Shown piece by piece: positions 51,150 through 63,100 of a DNA stretch of 64,000 nt. Both the position numbers and the translations under genes were made by a program. The DNA comes from Trichoplax sp. H2. Lineage: Eukaryota; Placozoa; Uniplacotomia; Trichoplacea. Location of the stretch: the NCBI GenBank assembly GCA_003344405.1, contig NOWV01000071.1, positions 186,001 through 250,000 on the forward strand. Reading direction: 5' to 3'. The notes below the pieces were generated by a model that was not told where the DNA came from, made no database searches, and worked only from the letters and a program-made list of their open reading frames with translations. Position 1 is the first letter of the stretch. Each line of letters opens with the position of its first letter.

Positions 51150-52255
51150 AAATAAAGATTTCGAGCTCGAATGGAAAAGTCAACCATCTCGGTTTACTGA
51201 AGTTTTATAAAATGAATGAAGAAGCTCTATGGAACAACGAAAAGAAGTTTTTTTTAAAGTGCTAAAGAAGGAAGTATCGTTTACTAAATATTGCAAATTG
51301 CTTACGGGTATGCCATGGAAGGCTTTGTTGTGTAAGCGTCGACTATATTACACTTAATTTCCCAAAGTTTTTGTAAGTACTCTACTTACACCTACGATCA
51401 TAATTACCAAATACGATAAGAAATTCTTATGAGTGTCGATAATGTACTCGTGTTTCTTAAATGACTAGTTTTATTTTTACTCAATAAGTATGCTGAGATA
51501 ATTAATACGTACTTTTCCGGTAAATATAATTATTTTGGTAATTATTCTTAGCGCTTTTACAGTTGTAAGAAATCTTCTATCAATCGACATTAGCTCTTAA
51601 CTACTAATAAGCATACTGTGCTGATTTCTAGTTAACCCAATGTACGAATATATTAAAGTTTCATAAAGAATTGAATTTACTGAAGGATGCTTTAGGCGCT
51701 TTTTAAGGATTAAATTGTGGTAGCGTTCAACTTAATTGGCCTGAAAGTAAGCCTACGATAATTAATTAATAAAATTATTTCTAATTAAGGGTAAAAAAAT
51801 AGCATTAATATCTCTTTAATTGAAATTATCGTTATTTCAAATTCTCAATTTAGATCGATAAAACTACCCTATTGATAGATTTTACGTTAATACTTCAGTA
51901 ACAGTTTCCTATTTCAGAAGGGCAGGTAAAATATTAGTATTTAAGCTACAAAAGTTAAATCTTTATTTACTTTTGTTAATTTATCTACTGCTAATCATAA
52001 ATGTTATCATTTATTTGGCACTTAATCAAGTATATTCCAAGGCCTAGTGTAGCTTGTTACGAACTTCTCAACGACGAAATACCTGCACTTGCAAATTTAA
52101 TTCAGACTAAGGATGAAAGTTTAACTACAGAAAATGTTTTAAGAATTGCTGAAGATATAGCACGAGCTATCCAGTCCTTGCATGCTAACTCTATAAGCTA
52201 TGGAAGCAATAATGCAGATTCTATTCTCGCTTTCATTCCTGCTCAGTTGAATTGA
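51150..52255 (+). pseudogene. Possible kinase-like gene fragment
   Basis: An open frame ending at 52255 contains ESLTTENVLRIAEDIARAIQ followed by SLHANSISYGSNNADSIL. This resembles the helix E to catalytic-loop region of protein kinases (IA-x-DIA-x-AI-x-x-LH...), but the HRD motif is replaced by SYG, so catalysis is unlikely. Near 51250-51330 there are charged strings (KVLKKEVSF) with stops just upstream. No glycine loop or DFG motif is visible. It may be a decayed pseudokinase, or unrelated. Confidence 0.3.
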
Positions 52256-52834
52256 TTTCATATTGGATTTATCCAATTTAAATAAATCATCAAAAACACG
52301 TTAACTATTTATAGCATTATATCGATGATGAATGTAGAACTACTATCAAATACAGTGAAATCCATAACACTGATGCTAATCAATTTCATCCACGTACTTA
52401 AAATTACCACTAATTATCTATCTGATTATGTAATTGGCTATTATAACATGAATTTATTTGTAGCGTAATTTCAAGTTAATGACATATCAAGATACAGTAG
52501 TTTGGCTATACAAAATGTTATTATCTGGTACTATATTCCAATTTGCAGTTTCAGTTATTTAGTCTGTAGTATTTAAAATGATCGCTGCTGGATGAGGCTA
52601 CTGAACTTAATCATATGAATGAGGGTAGAATCAGCCTTTTCCGTTCTAAATACTATATGAAATACTATACTTGTTGTTTACTAAAGCCTATAAAGCTACG
52701 TCAAGTGCCGCTTAATCTTTCTCCAAACCTTAGTGTCGTAGACTACTTCCTGACAAAGTTTATAAATCTGATGCATTTGTTGGAATAAGGCCTGATGATG
52801 ATTGAATTACTATAGCATATAAGTTTTCCATACT
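52256..52834. other. Intergenic, nothing seen
   Basis: AT-rich sequence without a supported gene. Confidence 0.4.
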
Positions 52835-53125
52835 TGTGTCACACACCACAGTGACAAAGTAGTCTACACACGCCAATCCTTGCGGAGAACGCCACTTACT
52901 AACTTAAAGAGCGAGCTTAGCTATATCATCAAATAATTCAGTTCCAACGACCGAATACTATGGTGTAATTATAGCGTCACAGATGATGTAGACGAGATAG
53001 TCAGAGATTTACTATCATTTACTACTGAAGGAATCTTGGCACCCAAGATTATAGTCTTTACAATTAAATATCAATTGATAAACTAGTTGACTATCCAACC
53101 GACTAACTAACTAAAAAGGAATCTA
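52835..53125 (-). repeat. Dispersed repeat, copy B (inverted relative to 400-690)
   Basis: The reverse complement matches copy A over nearly its whole length, beginning near the GTGTGTGACA end (52840s) and finishing near TTAGTTAGTCGG (53100). Single-base changes are scattered, so the copies are old but recognisable. No open frame is shared. Confidence 0.75.
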
Positions 53126-53419
53126 TACTGTAACACTCAAACACTATAAACATCAGCACTTCCATAAAATCTATAATTGCAGTTAACGTGATGCCGTAAC
53201 ACTCGGATAACTGCTATACAGATTTTGCAATTACGCTGTAATTTCAAAACGTTTAGTATTATACGACACTCTGCGATTAAGCCTGTCCATGACTCATTCA
53301 TACCCTGAATTTTCGATTGGTTAGGAAGTCATCTTGTTTAGATAATTCTGATGCGTGTATCATTAATATTCATGCTTAATTGGATCAACAATATTTATTG
53401 CTATATATTTAGAAACATC

Positions 53420-53945
53420 CAATTAGCAGAGCTGCTATGATTACGATAAATTCGAACATTAGTAAAACTTAAAATTATTATGTATAAAGTTTGGAGCAAT
53501 AACGAGATGGCAACTTCTGCAAGTCTATTAACAAATCTATTACGGTTAAACTATGTCTTTCTTAAATTTTCGATAAAGCCATGATTTTCATTTATATGAT
53601 TGATTAATTTCAAACTTTGTTACTCTTTTTTACAGCAGAATATTGCCTTAAGATACCTTACTTGTGCTAACACTAATTCCTTAATCAATTGTATAGAATC
53701 AGTCAGCTAAGGCGTCATCGAGCAATTTTACGAAAGCTCAGTTTATTCACAAAAATAAGGACAAAATCTTATCCCGTCGCTTGATGCAATGCTGCAAGAT
53801 TTGGCTAAATTAGTTCAATTTTATGGCATTATGGTATCGCACTGCAGGTAAGGGTTGGAAACAGATGCCGTTGCTGAAAACGGAAAAATTTAGAGAACCT
53901 TTGGCAAAAGTGGATGATGGCAGAAAAAGCGCTTAGTTTTATCTG
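53420..53945 (+). pseudogene. Broken paralogue of the 28.7-29.2 kb segment
   Basis: The coding-type block around 53770-53940 matches the exon ending at 29206 (CTGCAAGATTTGGCTAAATT against GCAGGAAGATTTAAGCGAGT, then TTCAATTTTATGG against TTCAGTTCTATG), but the frame is interrupted by stops and shifts. The non-coding flank upstream is shared as well. Confidence 0.5.
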
Positions 53946-54693
53946 AAAATTAGTCATAGCTACAGCACAATATCTCCTATGCTTATTCAAGCATTCGCAT
54001 TTAGTGAAAAAGGCAATTTCTCCAATAGTCATAAATATATTCCACCAATTTAAATACATATCAGTTACAGTCAAGCACAATAATAAAATCTTGCTAACCA
54101 CCTAAAATAAGTCATAAGATTCACTAATTTGAAATTAATACAATGTTGGAACATAGTGTTTCCGTACTCTACTGTCAATTTGATTAAAATAAATGGTTAC
54201 AAAAATGCAAATAGAAATATGCACTACAGTCAATGATAGCTTCGTAAAGTAACTCTGTTTCATCTTTCTCGAAAATCTCTTGCGGAACATTCTCTTTATT
54301 AAATCTACATTGAATTTAGTTAACAAAAAAATCATTAGGATTTCGATTAGAGTGATAAAAGGTTTTTACTGTATATCATTTACTCAAGCAAATCACGAAT
54401 AACGCGATCTTATTCAATTTCCTTCATAATTATTTACACTGTAATGTAGTAAAGGACTGAAAGTAGAGTTCTTTATAGCTTTAGTATGAAACTATTATTA
54501 TTTTACTATAGAAAATACTAGAAAGTGATAGTATCTTCAAGTTTTAATCTACCAAATCATGGTGTCCCATCTTTTCTTTTTCGCTATTTTACACGGTACA
54601 GTATAGATCACTATAGGAATAGCCTAAGAGCAATCGCCTAATCTAAAGAAAGGGATTTTGATGGTCTATTGGGAATGTAAATGAATTTCACTC

Positions 54694-54832
54694 AGTATGT
54701 AAAAGAAGCCACTCGAAATTAAATTATTAGTCTTTGGCCACAATCATACCAATGTTGCTGCATCGTATAAAAATCTGGGAAATACGTATAAAAATCAAGG
54801 CAAGTATGAAGAGGCTAAATTACTTAGTTGGC
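54694..54832 (+). pseudogene. Isolated TPR-repeat fragment
   Basis: One frame reads FGHNHTNVAASYKNLGNTY followed by NQGKYEEAKL. This matches the kinesin-light-chain-type TPR pattern (H-x-x-VA-x-SY-x-NLG-x-x-Y...GKYEEA). Only about one repeat is present and a stop follows soon after, so it is probably a relic of a larger TPR gene. Confidence 0.6.
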
Positions 54833-55047
54833 ATTTTGCTCCTTAAAATCTTGTGTTACATGAACAAGGATAATCGGTTTGGCTGGTAATGTATCGTCCA
54901 ATCTCGGCAGAATTGGATCAACAATGGTCTAAAATGGATTCAGTTATAATAGTAAGTGTTTGGGGCTACTTAAAATTAAAATTCTTATTTGCATGACGTA
55001 GAATTTTAGCTAAATGTTATATTAAATTGATTATTATCATTGAATAG

Positions 55048-55315
55048 GATTTGTATACTTAATTGGCATTTTGATTCATCATATACAATTTCACAACGAC
55101 ATCGGAAACTGTTTGGTAGCAGTACATTCACCATTTAAGCAAGAATTTGGAAGGCACGGTGCTAAGCAAAGCATTCACCAGTGGCTAGTTCATGCCATCG
55201 AAAAATATAACGTGAATTATCGCTGCACTACAAAACCACTGGAAATGGGCCGAGAAATGAAAGTGTCTTACGAATATGATACAAATTCATTTTATTTCAT
55301 TATTACGGCAATGTG
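55048..55315 (+). CDS. Unrecognised exon
   Basis: An open exon of about 89 codons between an ATAG acceptor and a GTAAGT donor (TG then GTAAGT). It starts with a hydrophobic stretch (YLIGILIHHI) and continues with a mixed segment (HQWLVHAIEKYNVNY). No family is recognised. A later open frame at 55409-55549 (MSFEHIRPEIDKLTELISHE) may be a following exon, but the link is weak. Upstream exons were not found. Confidence 0.35.
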
Positions 55316-55549
55316 GTAAGTTGTAGGTCCGCGCTAATCGAATCTTTTTAAGCAAATCATCGTTTCACGCAACAACCACTAGCAATGGGCAGGAAACGTA
55401 AGCACACATGTCTTTCGAACATATCCGACCAGAAATCGACAAATTGACCGAATTAATTTCTCATGAAGCTAAGTTACTTTTAGAAGAAATTTATTACGGG
55501 AGTTATTACATGTTCTTTAACGCAATTACGTCAAGTAACTACCTGATTT

Positions 55550-57114
55550 GAACTGCAAATTTCTAACGTAAAAACGGAAAAAGGTATACAGTTTTCTAAA
55601 AAGCTCTGACTAGCACAAAGTGATTTGCATTCATAATAGTCAACTCAAATGATAAAAATCGTCGATAGCAAAGAAATAATGATCAACTATACGCGAAGCA
55701 GGATGAATTTTAATATTGTCTAGTATTTGCACTACATACGATAGTCATTCAACTAGAAGTTGCAAGATCTCATCATTAGTTATTAAATTCGCCTATTTTC
55801 TCAAGTGAGCTTTCCAAAGTCTCATATCGATCAACTATTTTATACATTAGTGTAAGGTAAAATAAATTAATTAGTCTACTCAGTCTATTCAATATTTGTC
55901 AGAGTACGGTAGCAATAGTAATTTAAGATTTAAGGCTTTTGTAACATTGTAATTGTAACGTTTTTTTGTTGTGAGAAAAAATAAATCCGTCTATTTCGCA
56001 ATTAAGCTCTTCCAAGTCTCTTATCAATTATTTATTTTGTGTATTGGAGTAATGTAAAAGCTGTGAGCTAGTCTACTAAAATCTGTTCAATATTTGTCAG
56101 GGTACAATAGCAATGATAATTTAAGATCTCGATAAATCTATTTAAGATGTGATAGTGATTATCCCAAAATAACCGGAAAGTAGATACATATAAGAACAGC
56201 TACCGAGCCGTAAAGCAACTCTGGTTATATCTTGGTGGTACTCTTAATCAAAATTTTATGCTGGCACATGGTCATGCCAACAGCACGCTACATACAGTAC
56301 TGTGTCAGCTTATCCTTTCCATATTTTCCTCATGGGTAGAATAAAGTATCAACATACAAAGCAATCTATCAATTTTTCAATACACTTTTAATAACTCGTA
56401 TATTAATCTACCTTATGTTTGCAGCAATAAGCCAATAATGTAGAGAATCGACTATGCACATGCAAATATGCAGAATCGCGCTGAATATTTCAACCCAGAA
56501 TATGAAACTTCAAGCAATACTTTATTTAAGCCTTTTAATAATTAGTGATGTGTTACAATATAGCAAATTCCAATTCATTGGATTAAAAGGATTGTTTAAC
56601 CTGCTAATACATCATAGACAATCACTTAATGATCATTATACTAATAATAATTAATTCATTATCGTAGCAGCTGGCAAAATGAGATCAAAATGCGCAGCCT
56701 ATCAAAATTTCTTTCCTTGAAATAGGATTTGTAAGTTTAAGCTAATCAAATTGTTTAAGCCATTTAGGTCCATTGTAAAGTCCCTTTTAGTAAGATACTT
56801 TCAATTTAAAATATGCTATCCTAAAGGTGATAAAGGCAAAGTGAGTATGAACATTTAATCTCAACTTTAATTTCGACAATATCATTGTTATGACTCATGA
56901 ATCTAAGAAAATTGCAGTACCGGTCGAACGATGATATGTTCATTTGGGAGGTTATTAGCTATACACCGTTTAAAAAAATAATAATGTTATTGTATGTTTT
57001 TGCACATCTTAACATTATAAAATTAACCAGCAACGATTCTTATTCTATCAACTTCCCTTTAAATTAGATAAAATATCATCAAGTAATAATAATTACAACT
57101 AAACTCATTCTTAC
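55550..57114. other. Intergenic or 3' part of the minus-strand repeat gene
   Basis: Contains two weakly similar blocks at about 55800-55940 and 55990-56130, sharing CAATATTTGTCAG and GGTA-CAATAGCAAT. No further cysteine-module exon was found below 57115, though the donor there implies that a terminal exon should exist. I could not identify it. Confidence 0.4.
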
Positions 57115-60100
57115 CGTTGTTATTTGAGTTGCATCCCAAATCCAAACACCTCCAATTTCCGGCTGGACTGCACTTACTGTTAAAAAGATAAAATATTAGA
57201 TATTGTAAACCCATACCATCGCAAGACTATCTGAAATCTTCAACTATTAATGAGTAGACTGAAAAGCTCTGCTCGCATTTAAACAGTTTATCTTAATGCT
57301 AACTAATTTAGTGAAGGTGAATGAATAAATTGGCAAATTTACTTACCATCTGTGGCACAAACCAATGAGTTTTACAGTATTTACTGGGAATTTCTTATTT
57401 TGGTATTCACACGTATTGGTTTCTATAATCAAATCAAGTATTCTTCTTTAAAAAATGCCAATAAATATTACTTGAATCCACTTATAGACTAACGTAGATA
57501 TTGAATCGGGTAATGTGAAGTAAATTTTGAATTTTAACCTCAATACATAATAATAGTTAAAATTAGCCTAGTCTATTACTCAAAAGCTCCAGTCATAATT
57601 GACAAATTGTGGAAAATAAATATCTACTAATTGTCAGTTTTCTGCTTCTATGCTACACAATGAAATAGAAATACTAGTTTCTAAACAGTATCAAATCTTA
57701 GTGACCCATAGCTTACCTAATGGGCAAGGTTTATTGGTACAGACATATTTTCCATCATTACATTTGCTAAAATTAAACGAATCATAGTACATAGATATAT
57801 TAAATAATAACAGTAATACTAGTATCCATTTAATTTATCCAAATCTAGCTTTAGCCTACGTATAACTTACCACTTTTCGCACTTCTTTTCCTCAACATGG
57901 CCATGGGGGATAATTTGACCATTAGTCAGAGTGCAGTTTTGGAATTCTATTCAAATCGATGATATTTTAGCTCAAACTTGCTTGTTAACGACATTCATTT
58001 TAATCACATTATAAGATGAAGGCTACTAGTAGGATTACGAGCAAAAGGAACGTACTTGGTTTTAAGCATTCAGAATTCACATTGCATTTCCATTGGCCAT
58101 CATTCATGCAAGTACTATTTCGAAAATAATTTTATACAATTATTACTCATAATCGCTTCAACAAAGGTATAAAATGATGGCATTGCAGATTGATATAGCA
58201 TCAGAATTGTGAATTGTAATTTTATTCGTTACCATTGACGGCATTTTTCTTCCATCTTATAACCAGTTGGAACTTGTTGACTTCCAAGAGCACAAGTTAC
58301 ATTACGTGGAACTGAAATAGAACATATTTGTTTACCGTAGCGGCCTAAATTTAATTATACGTACAAATACCGAAACTAGAGCTGAAATATTCACGATGAA
58401 TATTCCTAATGAACTTTTGTCCTATGTAATATTTACTTGTAGGAGTACAGTTAGGCTTGCGTTGACAGTACCAACGAGCAAATAATCCGCAGATACTATA
58501 AGGGAGGTAAGTAGGGTAGTTAGTGACGTTTGACAGGTAAAATATTACCGTAAGTATAATATTCCTACCATCTCTGGCAATCCTTTTCTACAACAGCCGT
58601 AATGTTGTAGTTCTTCTTTTCATAAACACATGGAGCTAATGGATTAGCTGTAATGAAATAGTAGAATTTTAGATGAGAATACAACAGTTACAGTACGTGA
58701 TTATTTTTCTTAATCAAAATGGAGATTTTTCAATTACTGCTGGGTGGAGGACAGAATTTCCTGGTACATGCCCATCTTCCGTTATTGCAGAAACTAAAGA
58801 TATAGCAATAGACATATTTTATGAGCAAATAGGTAGTTTAAGTCTGGTTCAGTATAAGCTACATGATTCCTCGTAAACTGTATGGCTAAAATTTGAACTT
58901 ACCAGTCATTACAATCTTGCTTTCTGGTTTGGCCGTGGTTGAAAACTTGGTCCATGAAACGGCATTGTTCTTCTAATCGAGTAAATGGCAATAAGAAACT
59001 TATGAGTAAAATTAAGTAATAATTTCTATTTAAGGGTATGAATAGTTTTATCATTACTTGGTGGGCACATCATCCTTGTGCAAGCCCATTTGCCGCTATT
59101 GCACATGCTGAATAACAAAAATAAAATCCATATTATAAAATCAATTGAAGTAAACAACAATCAATACTATTAGACATTACCAGGTGTTGCAATCTTGTTT
59201 TCGTGTCTCACCATGCTCGAAGGTTTGTCTATCATGGGTGCACTTATTGGTAGCTAAAATTTTTCGGATAATAGATATTTTTTAAAATAAGGCAGAGTTT
59301 GTATATGAAAGTTTCTATAGAACCAATATTATTATCAAACTTACGAGGACACAACATCTTGGTACAAGCCCATTTACCATCAGTACAGAAGCTGTATTAA
59401 CAAAAATAATAGAAAAACATTATGGTTTTCTTTTATCGCAGAAATGCAGATGGATGCTAGTATTCTCTTATCTAATTTCGCTCTCATCAAGGAATTTTAT
59501 ATAAATTTATATTTAGTTGATCATATATTCTATTGCTAAACCAAGAATAAATGGTACTTATCGAAAATTAGAAAAAAATCACTATTACGGCGAATTACCA
59601 TTCATTGCAACTTTGTTTGGTTGTTTCACCGTGGTTAAAGTTCTTTCCACGATATTGACAAGATTGTTTAGCTGATAAAGGAGAATTAATAATAATAATA
59701 TTAGACCTGTTTACCATATTAAACTTTATAAACTATCAAAAATGATGCTAACCTACTGCCAATATCAAATCTAATTTACTTACGTGGGCAGAACATTCTG
59801 GTACAAGCCCATTCACCGTCAATACATTTACTGTCGATAATTGAAATAACACACAAATAGTTTTATATTAGATGATAAAAACTTATGTAGTAACTAATAC
59901 ATCGACCGCATTTACTATCCATTAGATCAATAATTCCCGACTATTAAAGCAATATCATAGCTAATGTGATTAAATAGACATATTTATAGATCAAGTTAAG
60001 TAACTGAGTATACAGTATGTTTGTGCTAGATAAAGCGTGCTATCTATCCAGCAACATAAGATGGTACATGGCTCAATTTCTTTTTGTATTAGATATGAAG

Positions 60101-63100
60101 CAATAAAATAGATAAATTTGGTCTATGCTAGATAAAACATGCTTATCTAGCAACAAATATAAAGCTGTACGATTTCTAAATAGAACCTAAAGTCATCGTT
60201 AAATAGATTTCAAGCCATTTCTAGGAATGAGGTACTCTTTTTTTTAAGAGATGCGCCTCGGTATCTATTATTTCTAGTTATTATCTAGCATGTACGATAA
60301 TTTACCAGGTATTGCAATCTTGCTTTCTAGTTTCGCCATGTTCGTACAATGTATCTCTGTATGTGCAAACTTCTCTTTCTTCCTTTGCTGTAATGGGAAA
60401 ATGAGGCTATTACGACGACATGGAAACAAAGTTTATTTATTAATCTCCTTAGCTTACGTGGGCACATCATTCTTGTGCAAGCCCATTTTCCTGTAATACA
60501 TTTGCTGTAGTCATGTAAATAAAGATATTAGATTTTTACTTCAAAAATGAGCTACGTATCTGCTATATCTAGACGTTATTCAGTATGTAAAGAAAGGCCA
60601 ACTATCGTAGGATAATTTACCAGGTATTGCAATCTTGCTTTCTAGTTTCATTATGTTCGTATATCGTATCTTCGTATTCGCAGACTCCTTCCCTGGCTGT
60701 AGTAGAAGGAAATGACTATTAGAGCGATATTATAACTAAAATTTAAGTATCAACTTTCTTAACTTACGTGGACATAGCATCCTTGTGCAAGCCCATCTTC
60801 CCTTGATACATTTGCTGTAATCATATTAATTAAGATATTAGATTTTTAATATTAAGAGATGAGGTGTAGTATTTTGTTACATCTGATTATTACTTAGTAA
60901 GTAAAGAGATCTACCAGTAATATATATTAACAAACGGTTACTTTCATACGATAATTTACCAGGTATTGCAATCTTGCTTTGTAGTTTCGCCATGTGCGAA
61001 CGTTGTGTCCTTGTATTGGCAAACTTCTTCCTTGGCTATAGAAACAAACAAACAGCTATGAATACAACATTACATCTAAAACTTAAAAATTAATTTCTTT
61101 AGCTTACGTGGGCACATCATTCTTGTGCAAGCCCATTTTCCTGTAATACATTTGCTGTAGTCATATAAATAAAGATATTAGATTTTTACTGCAAAGAGAT
61201 GAGCTATGTATCTGCTATTTCTAGACGTTATTCAGTATGTAAAGAAAGGCCAACTATCGTAGGATAATTTACCAGGTATTGCAATCTTGCTTTCTAGTTT
61301 CATTATGTTCGTATATCGTATCTTCGTATTCGCAGACTCCTTCCCTGGCTGTAGTAGAAGGAAATGACTATTAGAGAGATATTATAACTAAAATTTGAGT
61401 ATCAGCTTTCTTAACTTACGTGGACATAGCATCCTTGTGCAAGCCCATCTTCCCTTGATACATTTGCTGTAGTCATATTAATTAAGATATTAGATTTTTA
61501 CTATTAAGAGATGAGCTATGTATCTGCTATTTCTAGACGTTATTCAGTATGTAAAGAAAGGCCAACTATCGTAGAATAATTTACCAGGTATTGCAATCTT
61601 GCTTTCTAGNNNNNNNNNNNNNNNNNNNNCAAACGGTTACTTTCATACGATAATTTACCAGGTGTTACAATCTTGCTTTGTAGTTTCGCCATGTGCGAAC
61701 GTTGTGTCCTTGTATTGGCAAACTTCTTCCTTGGCTATAGAAACAAACAAACAGCTATGAATACAACATTACAACTAAAACTTAAAAATTAATTTCTTTA
61801 GCTTACGTGGGCACATCATTCTTGTGCAAGCCCATTTTCCTGTAATACATTTGCTGTAGTCATGTAAATAAAGATATTAGAATTTTACTGCAAAGAGATG
61901 AGCTATAGTATCTGTAGTTACTAGCTATTCAGTATGTAAAGAAAGGCCAACTATCGTAGAATAATTTACCAGGTATTGCAATCTTGCTTTCTAGTTTCGC
62001 CATGTTCGTACAATGTATCTCTGTATGTGCAAACTTCTCTTTCTTCCTTTGCTGTAATGGGAAAATGAAGCTATTACGGCGACATGGAAACAAAGTTTAT
62101 TTATTAATCTCCTTAGCTTACGTGGGCACATCATTCTTGTGCAAGCCCATTTTCCTGTAATACATTTGCTGTAGTCATGTAAATAAAGATATTAGATTTT
62201 TACTTCAAAAATGAGCTACGTATCTGCTATTTCTAGACGTTATTCAGTATGTAAAGAAAGGCCAACTATCGTAGAATAATTTACCAGGTATTGCAATCTT
62301 GCTTTCTAGTTTCATTATGTTCGTATATCGTATCTTCGTATTCGCAGACTCCTTCCCTGGCTGTAGTAGAAGGAAATGACTATTAGAGCGATATTATAAC
62401 TAAAATTTAAGCATCAACCTTCTTAACTTACGTGGACATAGCATCCTTGTGCAAGCCCATCTTCCCTTGATACATTTGCTGTAGTCATATTAATTAAGAT
62501 ATTAGATTTTTACTATTAAGAGATGAGCCTTAGTATCTGCTATTTCTGATAAATATCTAGCATCTAAAAAATCTAGCATTGATAGATGTAAAAAAGGGCA
62601 AATGTTATAGGATAATTTACCAGGTGTTGCAATCTTGCTTTGTAATTTCACCTTGTTGGAACATTTCATCTTTGTATTGGCAAACTTCTTCCTTGGCTAT
62701 ATTAGAAAGAAAAGGTCCTTCAGGGCGATTTTATAACTAAAATTTAAGTATTAATCTCATTAACTTACGTGGACACATCATCCTTGTGCAACCCCATCTT
62801 CCATCAATACATTTGCTATAGAAATATTAAATAAAAGATCAGTATTTACAGTTATTAAAACTGGACTACAATATCAGTTGTATCTCTTTAGTCTCTTGCG
62901 AGACAGAAGTCAAGTCATTATGCATGCGTAGAGCAGAGATCAAAGTACTATACTGAAATTACTTAATAGCATGCTAGTGTTTAATAGGGTTGCTTTCCTT
63001 ACCAAGTGTTACAATCTTGTTTTCGGGTAGCACCATGTTGGAAAGTTTCGTTTTCATGGAAGCATGATTTTCGCTCTATAAGTAGTTTAAAGAACTTAGT

